A stretch of 64,000 nucleotides of DNA from Aralia elata (lineage: Eukaryota > Streptophyta > Magnoliopsida > Apiales > Araliaceae). How positions within the stretch are numbered: position 1 is the first letter of the stretch; every line of letters starts with the position of its first letter. Location: assembly GCA_034770075.1 (NCBI GenBank), contig CM068380.1, positions 38,768,695 to 38,832,694 of the forward strand, given 5' to 3'. Below the pieces are notes generated by a model. That model did not search any database. It was given only the letters and a program-made list of their open reading frames with translations, and was not told where the DNA came from. A program made the position numbers and the translations under genes. Shown here piece after piece: positions 49,571-60,800 of this stretch.

Positions 49571-51644
49571 TGTCGACGCCGGGTTTTTCTTCTCGTGTCC
49601 CTTTTAGTCTTTTCCAATTTTAGCCTTTTGATTTAATGATTTTTTTGGAAAAGGTCGGCATTCATGTCGACGGGGTTTTGAAAGGTCGTTTTTTATGATG
49701 AGCCAATTAACCAGAGTCGCCAGTTGGTATATTTGAAATGGATGTACCAACTCATCCGAGTTTCGTTTTCATAATCGCTGGCTCATATGTGACTCCGAAT
49801 CAATTGGTCTGCGCACCGAGATTCATAGAGTTCGGGGGCTTGCTTAAGCGAGGGGAAGGTGTTAGGCACCCCCCAACTTCCGTGAAACACGGTTACCGCA
49901 ACCTTGATGTTTTCTTCTATCCCTTAATTCATGAAATGTGTCCGTGTGCGTGTGTGTGTGTGTATGCCTACGCGAATATTGTGGTGAGTTTGTATGAAAG
50001 AAATTCCTTTGGGTGTTTTATGAAAGAGACGTGTTTTATTTTGGAGAGTGCTATAGAATGTCTTTTCCTTTAATACTAGAAAGATTTATTTCTTATGGGA
50101 AAGGTTTGATTTTAAATGGCAAAAAGTTATGAGATTTTTATTAAGCGTTGTTTTGGTAAGACATGAATTTGTTAAACCTTAGCCAAATAGGAATCGAGAT
50201 TTATACGTTGCTTTCATAAATGATGGGCAATTTCTAAGATCTCTTTCGCCCTATGTATCAAGGTTTAACAAAACATTTCGTTCATTCATAAAACCGCTTT
50301 TTTGGGATGTTTGAAAATAATTTCCTTTGGCCTTCTCGTTTAATAGAAATCGACATTTATTAACACTTCCAAATCTTTAGCCTCGTGATGCTAATATCCT
50401 ACTTTGATTGATTTTAGAAAAACCTTTATTGTTTTGGCTTTGAAATCCTTTTGTTTGGTGTTACAAATTGAATTAAATATCAAACGCGTAGGGGGGGTAT
50501 TCACGGGCATGTAAGCCATCAAAATATCCCCGAACGCCAACAATCACATGTTTCACTATTACGGGGCCTTAAACCCGATTTTCGTCTTAGCGTCGTTTTA
50601 AGGCCCAACGATTACATATTACAAAAAAAACGAGCACCTTGCACCTATTACATATGTCGAGACGTCCATCATCGAATTTGGACCACGGGGTCGTATTCCT
50701 AGGCTCACACCCAAGATTACTATATGCCCGCAAAATGAATACCATAAAACTAACCAACACGGATTTGCCTAATACACCATGATACCCGAAAATGATAATC
50801 TAAATAACTTACACCCAATAAACCACCATAAATAAACTAGACATTTCACCAATTGGATATCCTCGGGTTATTAGGAAAAATTTTGTTCCGATGGAACCCT
50901 CACTAATAATCCCTAATCCATGATTGTTCAACAAAATACATGGAAATTACATTTGATTCAACCCAATAATATGATATAAATTGCTATAACAAAAGGAAAT
51001 TTTACCTTGCAAATGGTCTCAAATGGATGTGAACTTGTGTATTTGAATAGGATAAAGAGTGTATTTGATACAATTAAAATCAAAAGAATATAAATCCTCT
51101 CTTTTTTCTCTCTTTTCTTCCTATTTTGTTGCAAAATCTAACTATTTTTCTCTCAATTTCCGTGCCTTGTGCTGCTGCTGATTTCTTCTTCTTCTAAAAC
51201 CTTCAATTCTCCAACTCCCTGTATGCTGCAACGAAGCTGAGCTAAAATAGGCTGGCTGGCCGCCGGCCTTCCACTCACCCCGATTTCGAGTTCCGTGCTC
51301 CGTGTTTTCAAAAGGCGCACTATTTGGCCGCAGATCAATCCGCGGCTGGACGGTTTGACTTTCTCATTTTCCGTGCCACACCTCGATTTTCATGCCGTAA
51401 CGTCGGTTTTCGCTGACAGGCTCGTATTCTGCAGTCCGGGAATTTCCGGGAGACGTGCCACCTCATACGGGGATGTCTGTCTCGGATGGCCTTATTGTCA
51501 CGTCAGCTTTGATTGCCAATCACTGCGGTGGTGTCGGGTGCTCGCACTTGGGCCCACCTCCCTTGCTCCCGCAAGTTGGTTCAATCGACGATTTTGCCCT
51601 CCTGTCATGGTTAGTACAGGGAATGCAAAAATTGGGTGTCTACA
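49571..51644 (-). repeat. 3' LTR of the Tat element
   Basis: On the minus strand it starts TGTAGACACCC and ends GGCGTCGACA; length 2,074 bp. The TGTAGACACCC start after a GATAAAGAGGGGCAGC tract, and a GAAGGTGTTAGGCACCCC segment (plus strand 49855-49873), are common in plant Tat LTRs. A short GT-repeat lies near 49949-49962. The ORFs at 49738-50073, 51153-51338 and 51295-51687 have no recognisable domain. Confidence 0.85.
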
Positions 51645-51660
51645 GCTGCCCCTCTTTATC
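51645..51660 (-). other. Tat polypurine tract
   Basis: GATAAAGAGGGGCAGC on the minus strand directly before the LTR start. Confidence 0.85.
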
Positions 51661-51826
51661 ATGTTCATGCAATGCTTAATGAAATGAACAGGATAAAGAA
51701 TAGACACTCGATGCATGAATGACAGTGCACAAGGATGACAATGCATACATGATGCAACACATATGATTTATGATGCCACGCAAGATGCAATTGATGCAAA
51801 TCATTCAAAAAAAGGTGTCGAGGCTG

Positions 51827-52856
51827 ATGATCGTCTCGCCGGGGCCGGTTATCGTCGCCGGTCACCCATTTCGTAACCCCCGGTTATCATCGCCGGTTGG
51901 TTATCTTGTCGGAGCCGGTTTTTCGTCGCCGGACATCCACCTCGTAATCGCCGGTTATCGTCGCCGGTCAATTATCTCGTCGGGGCCGGTTATCGTCGCC
52001 GGTCACCCATCTCGTAACCCCCGGTTATCGTCGCCGGTTGGTTATCTTATCGGAGCCGGTTTTCGTCGTCGGACATCCATCTCGTAATCGCCGGTTATCG
52101 TCGCCGGTCGATTGTCTTGTCAGGGCCGGTTATCGTCGCCGGTCACCCATCTCGTAACCCCCGGTTATCGTCGCCGGTTGGTTATCTTGTCGGAGCCGGT
52201 TTTCATCGCCGGACATCCATCTCGTAATCACCGGTTATCGTCGCCGGTCGATTGTCTTGTCGGGGCCGGTTATCGTCGCCGGTCACCCATCTCGTAACCC
52301 CCGGTTATCGTCGCCGGTTGGTTATCTTGTCGGAGCTGGTTTTCGTCGCCGGACATTCATCTCGTAATCGCCGGTTATCGTCGCCGGTCGATTGTCTTGT
52401 CGGGGCCGGTTATCGTCGCCGGTCACCCATCTCGTAACCCCCGGTTATCGTCGCCGGTTGGTTATCTTGTCGGAGCCGGTTTTCGTCGCCGGACATCCAT
52501 CTCGTAATCGCCGGTTATCGTCGCCGGTCGATTGTCTTGTCGGGGCCGGTTATCGTCGCCGGTCATCCATCTCGTAACCCCCGGTTATCGTCGCCGGTTG
52601 GTTATCTTGTCGGAGCTGGTTTTCGTCGCCGGACATCCATCTCGTAATCGCCGGTTATCGTCGCCGGTCGATTGTCTTGTCGGGGCCGGTTATCGTCGCC
52701 GGTCACCCATCTCGTAACCCCCGGTTATCGTCGCCGGTTGGTTATCTTGTCGGAGCCGGTTTTTGTCCCCGGACATCCATCTCGTAATCGCCGGTTATCG
52801 TCGCCGGTCGATTGTCTCGTCGGGGCCGGGTATCGTCGCCGGTCACCTATCTCGGG
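51827..52856. repeat. 140-bp tandem repeat with 70- and 35-bp substructure
   Basis: Seven full copies start near 51836, 51977, 52117, 52257, 52397, 52537 and 52677, with a partial eighth to 52856. Each 140-bp unit is two diverged 70-bp halves, and each half carries CCGGTTATCGTCGCCGG or a close variant twice, about 35 bases apart. Copies are almost identical. CG content is very high against AT-rich surroundings. A run of near-identical short ORFs every 140 bases is a by-product. Tandem repeats between pol and 3' LTR are known in Tat elements and can seed satellites. Confidence 0.95.
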
Positions 52857-53569
52857 ATTCATTTTCACTGTACACATCAAACGGCTGCAAGGGAACCAAA
52901 GGGACCCACCAGGGCCAGCCGCAGATGGATCTGCGGCCAAGATCGGTTTCTTAAGCGGCTCGCCACTTCCAGATCTGTCACTTTCAACTTCGTACCCCAC
53001 ATAGATTCCTGCGAATTTTGCTCGTTTGCAAGGACCTTTTGTCGAGTTTCCCAGCCTTTCTGCAAAAACTGCTCCGGTAGGATCGTTATACGCGCTACAG
53101 GTAACATTTTGACCGTTCACTTTTCAATTTCGTCAACATTTTGCTATACATTTGGCTATTTACATGCTATAGATAGAAGATGTATGCTTTACAATGCTAT
53201 ATCATGTATGATCATATATATACGTTGCGTATCAACTGTGTGAGTCCTATTCTATGCTCCTGATGCGGTCCCACATACTGTTATTCCTTTTCTGCAAAAA
53301 ATCATGCACTACATGTTGTAATTACACTTATGAATGCAATTTTGATCTGTTTGAGGCTTGGATTGATGGAAAACATGTTAGGCTTATGCCTGGGATGTCC
53401 ATTTTACAAACGAAACTCTGCCGATTTTTTTATTTTTTATTTTTTAATGCACATACCATAAACATGCATCATGTTGCATTAATTTATATGATGAGGGTAG
53501 GGATTGAGAATATTCGTGACATAATTCAAAAGGGAACTTACCTTCCTCCTTGCCTGTTCCGTTCCAGCT
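52857..53569 (+). promoter_or_regulatory. Upstream region of the antisense mobile-domain gene
   Basis: 713 bp between the tandem repeat and the first ATG. A donor-like CAG/GTAACA at 53101 and an acceptor-like GTTCCGTTCCAG ending at 53567 could bound a T-rich leader intron of 467 bases, just before ATG 53570. ATATATATA near 53214-53222 is a weak TATA candidate. All of this is inference; the ORFs at 52812-53243 and 53254-53589 have no domain. Confidence 0.35.
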
Positions 53570-53875
53570 ATGGATCCCGATGCTCATAGTAGCTCCTCCG
53601 TGTCACAGACCTCAGGTGTTCGCCGCCGTAGGGCTGCACCTGCCCCTGTTCCTCCTCGGACTCGTCAGGCTCGTCGCTTGGCGGAGGCTGTCATCCGTCC
53701 CGATCAGCCGGACGTTGAGGAGGCTGTCCCTCCGGAGGTCGTGGCAGAGGGGCCATCCTCCAGTACACCGGCTCCATCTACTCATCAGGCTTCTTCTGGC
53801 GCCCCTGTGCAGATACCCGATCTTCTGGGTCGGGATCTCAGTCGACACCCCTCAGCATCTCTCGTGGCTAACGAG

Positions 53876-53957
53876 GTACATTCAATTCCATTATTACTTC
53901 ATTCTCAATTTCTCAATTGTCCTTTTATCTGGACTGACCCATTGGTGATTGTCTTAG
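53876..53957 (+). other. Intron 1 of the antisense mobile-domain gene
   Basis: 82 bases, GTACAT to TGTCTTAG, T-rich. Upstream codons end AAC GAG and the next exon starts GTG CCC, so the frame is kept (phase 0). Unspliced, the frame would read through chance sequence with no similarity to the domain. Confidence 0.75.
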
Positions 53958-54614
53958 GTGCCCGAGTTTACTCAGCCGAGGGGCAACTGGCTCAACATCT
54001 ACTCCCTCTACACGGCTCTGCACAGCGACTACCGGGCGATGGTGGATTCTTGGGGGTTCCGTCACTTCTTCACTATCATCCCCCGGCAGTGCCCCTGGGG
54101 TTACATGAGGGCCTTGTCCGAGAGATGGTTTCACCAGACCCAGTCCCTTCACCTTCTAGACTGTGAGGTTGTGTTGACCCCCTGGGACTGGAGGTACATT
54201 ACGGGCATAGAGTTTACCGGGTCCCGCGTTCCTCTAGATCTCGACATCACTCCTGCGGAGGTCCGGGCTTTATTGGGCTTCGCTGCTGAGGACCGGGTCT
54301 TTAAGGCCCGTAGTATTCGGTCTGGTGCCCTGGCTGTTGATGCCGTCGGGGGCCTATACGCGCTGCCCATTCCAGCGGATCAGGGTACTCGGGACATTCT
54401 GCTCCGAAGTCTGTTCCTGACCATCATGAGGGGTTGTTTCCTAGGGAACAACTCCTCCACCATTCATTTCAGCGTCGTGGGAGCGGTCAGAGACGTGGAC
54501 CGCATCAGTGACTATGACTGGGGGTCATTCACCTTTGCCTATTTCCTCCACGGTATGCGTCTACGCTCGGAGGGACAGACAGATGCATGGCTCGGATTCT
54601 ACCACTTTCTGCTG

Positions 54615-54716
54615 GTGAGCCTTCTTTCCCTCTTTACTTACTGCACTTCCCTTTTATTTCATTTTTCTTTTCTGCTTTGGTCGGTTACTCATGCTCTGCT
54701 TTATTCTGTTCAACAG
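54615..54716 (+). other. Intron 2 of the antisense mobile-domain gene
   Basis: 102 bases, GTGAGC to TGTTCAACAG, very pyrimidine-rich with a TTACTCAT branch-like site about 30 bases before the acceptor. It is phase 0 and contains no stop, so the unspliced frame stays open, but it would insert a 34-residue hydrophobic stretch in the middle of the conserved domain. Confidence 0.82.
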
Positions 54717-55544
54717 TTCTGGGCCTACGAGCGTCTCCCTTGTCTGAGGCCCGTCACCACCCTCGGCTTGGACACCTATCCTCGGGGTCGGCGATGGCAT
54801 CACAGCACCCTGGAGGAGGTCCCAGTGTCTGGCAGTTTCGCCCATTGCCGCATCCAGCTGGAGCTGATCACTACTGCAGGGGTCGTTTGGAGGCCCTACC
54901 TTTCTGAGCATCTGGATGTGGGGTTTACAGATGGGCATCCTACCGGCCCGGAGTTTGCACTTTCCACTCGTCGCCTCACTTTGAAGAGTGTTGGAGGATG
55001 GGTGATGTACCTGGGGGAGCGCGCATTCAGATGTGTTACTGGAGAGATCCGCATCCCGCACTCCCTTCCTTTCGCTACTTCCTGGCCGCTGGATTCTCAG
55101 CCTTCAGAGATCATGCTTGCGGGGGAAGACGGCCGGATGCTTTCGACGGGTCCCAGTACCAGTGACGCCTTCCGTACTTGGTGGGTGCCCCGCACCATTG
55201 GTCCTTAGACCCGGGCTACATTCTTCCTTGGTGATATGGTCCCCGGCTCGGTGATGATGACTGACTGGGCAGCCTGCGTTCGGACTCCCACTCATGCCGA
55301 GCAGATCGCCACTCTGACCCGCCAGGTGGACCAGTTGTCTCTGTATCTTCGGGTGCTGGGCCGGACTCCAGAGGATGCTTATGCCTATGATCCCGATGGT
55401 ACGGGTTATGATGCGGGCCCGAGCTCATCTGATGCAACTGCGTAGCCATACATCCCCGATATGAACTTTGGGCCTCCGACTTCGACGACCCCAGGGGATC
55501 AGTTCGAGGATCCCGCCTTTATAGATGAGATTGACTTTATTTAG

Positions 55545-55761
55545 ATCAGGATAGGATAGGGCTTTTGTATCTGTACCTGTTTAGATTTGTTTTTCATTTT
55601 ACGCACCATGCACTGAACTTCATTTATTCATTTATGCACAGTTCTTTATCTTTTATCTCTGTGAAATTCATCTACTTTATTATTGTCTGTATGATGCATG
55701 CTTTTTATTCATGGGTAGAAAATGACTCCTGTACAGTCTTTTTGATACTATTTTTTCACAG
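55545..55761 (+). other. Spacer between the two antisense genes
   Basis: 217 bp, T-rich, with no coding signal. It ends TTTTTTCACAG directly before ATG 55762, which looks like a splice acceptor; the second gene may have a leader intron or be spliced from the first transcript. No convincing donor was picked. Confidence 0.35.
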
Positions 55762-57320
55762 ATGACGTCCTCAGATGTCGTGGTATGCTTGGATTCCATT
55801 CCTCCTACAGGGTTGGTTGGCAGCCTTCTCCGTTGGTTGGACAGTTTATCGCCGGCCGACAGGGTCATCGCAGATGGTCTTTTGGGCCACTCTCGGTCCT
55901 TATTAACCTTTCAGGTGCCATCGCAGATGGTATTTTGAGATATTGGGTGCCTGCCCGTCAGGTGTTCAGATTAGGGACAGTAGAGCTGACCCCCACCCTC
56001 GAGGAGTATGCTCGCTTCACAGGCTTGCCTTTGGATGGTCCTTGTGCCAGGGTCACGGCTGGTTCCATGCGCCGTCAATTCTTGACCTTTACCGGCTTGC
56101 GGAGGGCTGTCTTATTACCGGTGATCACATCAGACCATATGGTTCCCCTTCAATTCTTGATCGACCGATTTGGTTCACCCGCCAGTTTTCATCTTTTCCT
56201 TAGTGATTTTTCTGTGTCTGAGGAGCGCTGGGGCGCTTCAAGAGTAGACGTTCTGATGGCCTGTGTCGTCTCAGTTTTGTACTTGCCCGCAGGACCCGAT
56301 CATTTGGACATGCGGGTGGTTGCGGCCGTTAGGGCCCTCCACGAGGATCACACCATTCTTCCCATGATATTGGCGGATACTTACATGTCAGCATCATACT
56401 GTCAGTCCTTCCAAGGCAGAGTATTCCGAGGGAGCTCGACTTTGTTGTATGTGTGGTTCATGAGTCATCTTAGTCCCATCGGCCACTTCCGTCGCCAAGG
56501 GTTTTGCTTTAGCCATGACATAATCGCGCAGTTCTCGTTTCGTCCCGTGCGCTGTACTGATGTGGCCTCCTGGACATCCTTCTTGTCGATCATTGAGGAT
56601 CCCTTTCATCTATTGGTCTATTCGGGCTATTGCTCCTTTATGAGCTTCTTGACTCATGTGCCTGGCCTGGACTTCATTCCCATTGCTGGCTTGAGGGGCG
56701 TGACCACTTATCATCCCCTGGTTGTTACAGGGCAGTTTGATCAGACACAGGACTTTCACCCTTTCACGGGAGTAGCCACCTACCGATTCCTTATATCATC
56801 CCAGACAGAGAGGGAACTATTGCGGGTATATGATCTTTGGTCTCGCAGGATCTCCGCCGAACATAGTGAGGGTTGCCACCTCCAGACATTTGCTTATGTG
56901 CAGTGGCTACGCGGAGATTTGGATCCGGCTGGTTTGAGTCAGTCTGGGGGCCATGATGACTTGGGGATGATTTCTCCAAATGATACTACATACCACTCCA
57001 TCTCTGTCGATTCTGCCCCAAGTCGGGTTATTGAGGATACCCGACTCCGCTTGGCCTTGATTACTGCTGAGGCTGAGAGGGATGCCGCTTTTGTCGAGAG
57101 AGATGATGCCATTCGGGCCAGAGACGCGGCCATTGCTGACAGAGAGACCATTGTAGTCCAGACCAGGGCAGTTGTAGATGCTCATTTTGGGACTGTTAGC
57201 CGAGCCACCGCTTTACTGGATCGTATTGATATGATGGGGCAGCAGATTGCGGGGGATACCGATGCTTCAGATCTATCCACCACCTTGTCCATCCTGCTTC
57301 AGCTAGTTTCAGATTTATAG
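55762..57320 (+). pseudogene. DUF7745-like gene antisense to Tat gag-pol, one frameshift
   Basis: The frame starting at ATG 55762 (MTSSDVVV) fits the family N-terminus up to about 55932, then hits TGA at 55936. The rest (55937-57320) lies one frame over and carries the clear domain: RYWVPARQVFRLG, LTPTLEEYARFTGLPLDG, ILADTYMSASY, LLYVWFMSHL, IPIAGLRGVTTYHPLVV. One T lost from the T-run at 55933-55936 explains the shift. The last 100 or so residues form a charged coiled coil (AERDAAFVERDDAIRARDA). DUF7745-like domains occur in plant transposon-linked ORFs; function unknown. It follows the mobile-domain gene by 217 bases on the same strand and resembles its second cargo gene. An ATG at 55785 in the wrong frame opens the uninterrupted ORF but gives no family match at its start. 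Confidence 0.78.
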
Positions 57321-57837
57321 ATTATTTTGTTTCCTGCATAGACTATGTTAGTTTCGTCGGTTATCGAAAGATAAATCTTGTAACAAAATGACTTATATAT
57401 ATAGACATGTATTTAAATTTAGTCATTTTCCCCTTTTGTCGTATCATTGCTTTTCATTGGATCTTCATTTTATCCAGTTGACCACGATTTTGACATTTCG
57501 CCTTCTTTCTTTTCTCAAGTCTTGATGGAGATTTGACAGATATTGCCGCACACCTTTTGATTTCATCGGATTGAATCTCAGATTTTGGATAACTGTTTGG
57601 CTGGATCCGGGCTATGTCCTTGGGATGAAATTGGTTGGGCAGCTAGGTTCGGGAAGGTTTTGAGGGTGTAGGAAGGTTTTGTCTGGTTATCGAAAATTGG
57701 TTTTGGTTAGAGAAAGGATTATTATTTTTTTTTTATGGATCGGACCGCGCCCTGATGGTTGCCTACGTACCCCCACAAGTTGGGAGATCAGGTCCTACGT
57801 AGTTCGCTCCCTTCAAAGAAAAGGAAGAATTGATGAT
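57321..57837 (-). other. Tat region between integrase and the antisense genes
   Basis: 517 bp without coding sequence. Two copies of CCTACGTA (57762-57769, 57794-57801) lie 32 bases apart near the integrase end; on the sense strand both read TACGTAGG, a motif often seen after pol in plant Tat elements. A T-run of about 13 bases lies at 57725-57734. Confidence 0.55.
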
Positions 57838-60800
57838 TCAAGCGTAGAACCGCTTCACCGAGTCAGAATTGAGGGGTTGTGGAAATACCTCACCATCCAT
57901 TTCTTGCAACATGAGGGCACCTCCAGATAACACTTTCTTAATCACAAACGGCCCTTCCCAGTTCGGGGCGAACTTCCCCTTGGCCTCGTCTTGACAAGGC
58001 ATGACTCTTTTCAGCACCAAATCATTTTCTTTGAACTTCCGAGGTCTTATCCTTTTGTCATATGATCGAGAGATCCTTTGTTGATATAATTGACCGTGCC
58101 AAACGGCAGCCACCCTCCTTTCATCAATTAGGGCCAATTGGTCGTATCGATTTTGTATCCAATCCTCCTCACTTATCTGAGCATCGATCATTACTCTGAG
58201 GGACGCCATCTCAACCTCAACTGGTAGAACAGCCTCCATTCCATACACCAAAGCGTAAGGGGTTGCCCCTGTAGACGTACGCGTTGACGTCCGGTATGCC
58301 AGCAGGGTGAGGGGTAACAAATCCGGCCATCCCCGATGATTAGCAGACATTTTGGCCATGATTTTCTTGATGTTTTTGTTTGCAGCCTCCACTGCCCCAT
58401 TCATCTTAGGACGGTAAATGACGGAATTGAGGTGCTTGATCTTGAACTGTTCACACAGTCCCCTCATGAGGGCGTTGTTTAAATTCTTGGCATTGTCGGA
58501 GACCAACACCTCAGGTTGCCCATATCGACAAATGACATTATTCCTGATGAAGCTGACGATGACTTCCTGCGTTACCTTGGGGAAAGAAGCCGCCTCTACC
58601 CATTTGGTGAAATAATCGATCATGACGAAAATGAATCGGTGCCCGTTGCTTGCTTTGGGCTCTATTGGTCCGATTACATCCATTCCCCACACTGAAAATG
58701 GCCACGGGGAAGTCATACAATGCAGTTCATTGGGAGGCGTATGGATCACATTACCGTGCGCCTGGCATTGATAACACCGTTTGACATGATCATCGCAATC
58801 GGCCTTCAGCGTTAACCAATAATGCCCGGTCCTCAAGATCTTTTTGGCCAGCATCGGTCCACTCATGTGTGGCCCACACACTCCACCATGTATTTCATTC
58901 AGAATCCTTTGGGCCTGCGTTTCATCCACGCACTGCAACAGTCCCAACCCAGCATCCCTTTTGTAGAGTGAATCCCCACTCAGGTAAAATTTCATCGCCA
59001 TACTTTGAATTCTCATCCTCTCAGTTCGACTCGCCCGGTCGGGAATGGATCTATCTCTAAGATATTCCCTTATGTCGTGATACCAGGGCTGCTTTGGCAA
59101 CACCACCTCGTCTGATAACACTGCCACATGTTCCTCATATGCCGGGGCACTCTGTACGGCTATCTCAATCTGTGGAATGTCTTTTCTTTTGATTATATGG
59201 ATTAAGGAGGCCAGGGTTGCCAATGCATCTGCAAAATCATTCCATCCCCGGGGAATATGTCGAAAAGCGATATCTTCGAACTCTTGCATCAACTGGGTAA
59301 CACAACGATGGTACGGAAGTAACCGAAGCTCCTTAGTATTGTACACCCCGATTGCCTGCCTGATCACCAATTCTGAATCCCCGAACACCGCTAGTCTTTT
59401 CACTCCCATGTCTCGGGCGAAGCGGAGTCCCAAGATACATCCCTCGTATTCAGCGGTGTTGTTCGAATTACTGAAATGCAATTTAGTGGCCACAGGGTAC
59501 TGCTCTCCGGTGATAGAGACCAGGACCGCTCCGGCTCCTGCCCCCTCGGCATTCATGGCACCATCAAAATATAGCTTCTAGAACTGTCCCTCGTCATCAC
59601 ATTTCTCGCGTGATACCCAAAATATATCCTCGCCGGGCAAAGGGGTTTCTAGCGGCTCCATCCCTCTTGATGGGGTTTCCGCCAATTGATCTGCAATTCC
59701 CTGCCCTTTCATGGCCTTCTGGGTCACGTACACCATGTCAAACTGTTGTAAGATTAACTGCCATCTTGATAATCGACAATTCAGCATGGGCCTTTCAAAA
59801 ATATATTTTAGGGGATCCATCCTTGATATCAGATACGTGGTATGCCCATGGAGGTAGTGCTGTAGCCTCCCTGCCGCCTAGGCTAGAGCACAACAGGTCT
59901 TCTCGATGGGATTGTAATTCTGCTCACATTGGCTAAACCTTTTGCTGAGGTAATAGATGGCCTGCTATTTACCTGCTTCATTCTTCTGTCCCAGCATACA
60001 TCCCATCGCGACGGCATTGACCGATATATACATAAACAGAGGGATCCCATCCTTTGGGGGTACCAGCACTGGTGCCTCCGTCAGCTGCTTTTTAATGGTC
60101 TGAAAAGCTCTCTGACATTGCTCATTCCATTCTTGGGAAGCCCCATTTCTTAACAGTTTGAAAATTGGCTCACATGTAGTCGTCAGGTGGGATATAAAAC
60201 GGCTGATGAAGTTTATCCTCCCGAGGAATCCTCTTATCTCCTTCTCTGTGTGAGGCGCCGACATATCCACAATGGCCTTAATCTTTGCTGGATCCAACTC
60301 AATGCCTCGATCACTAACCAGGAATCCCAAGAGCTTACCCGACTGCACTCCGAAAGCACACTTGGCTGGATTGAGTTTCAAACTATACTTTTTGAGCCGA
60401 TCGAATAGCTTTTTGAGATGGGTTACATAATCAGATTCTACCCTCGATTTCACAATAATGTCATCCACATAGACCTCTATCTCCTTATGCATCATATTGT
60501 GGAATAAGGCCATCATGGCTCTCTGATAAGTAGCCCCCGCGTTCGTGAGGCCAAAAGCCAATCGCCTATAGCAAAAAGTGCCCCAGGGGGTGATGAATGC
60601 GGTCTTTTCCCGATCTTCTTCCGCCACCATTATCTGATGATATCCCGCGAAGCAATCCACGAAAGAGTACATTTCGTACTGGGCTGTGTTATTTACCAGG
60701 ATGTGTATGAAAGGCACCGGGAAGTTATCCTTGAGACTGGCCTTGTTTAGATCTCTGTAGTCTACACATACCCTCACCTTTCCTCCAGGCTTAGCCACTG

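Larger units (their letters stand above)
53570..55544 (+). pseudogene. Plant mobile domain gene antisense to Tat gag-pol, three exons, two nonsense codons
   Basis: Exons 53570-53875, 53958-54614 and 54717-55544 join in phase 0 to about 597 codons. Exon 1: Ser/Pro/Arg-rich linker from ATG 53570. Exons 2-3: plant mobile domain, also called aminotransferase-like mobile domain, with SLHLLDCEVVLTPWDW, GIEFTGSRVPLD, LLRSLFLTIMRG, an FWAYERLP motif made by the second splice, and RIQLELITTAGVVWRPY. The C-terminus has a short helical stretch (AEQIATLTRQVDQLSLYLR) and an acidic tail. In-frame TAGs at 55206-55208 and 55443-55445 break exon 3; recognisable coding continues past both. Mobile-domain proteins occur in plant nuclear genes (MAIN/MAIL) and in transposons; here the gene is cargo of the Tat element. 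Function unknown. Confidence 0.82.

Noticed and set aside
49738..50073. 111-residue ORF in the Tat LTR as a protein gene
   Set aside because: Falls in conserved non-coding LTR sequence and shows no domain.
51827..52856. Regularly spaced repeats that could suggest a CRISPR array
   Set aside because: Units are contiguous 140-bp tandem copies without unique spacers, inside a plant retroelement.
52112..53004. Series of 61-residue ORFs every 140 bases
   Set aside because: They are one frame of the tandem repeat and have no start context or domain.
54717..55208. True end of the mobile-domain protein at 55208
   Set aside because: In-frame coding character with helical and acidic tail continues to 55544, so TAG at 55206 is more likely a mutation; an authentic early end cannot be excluded.
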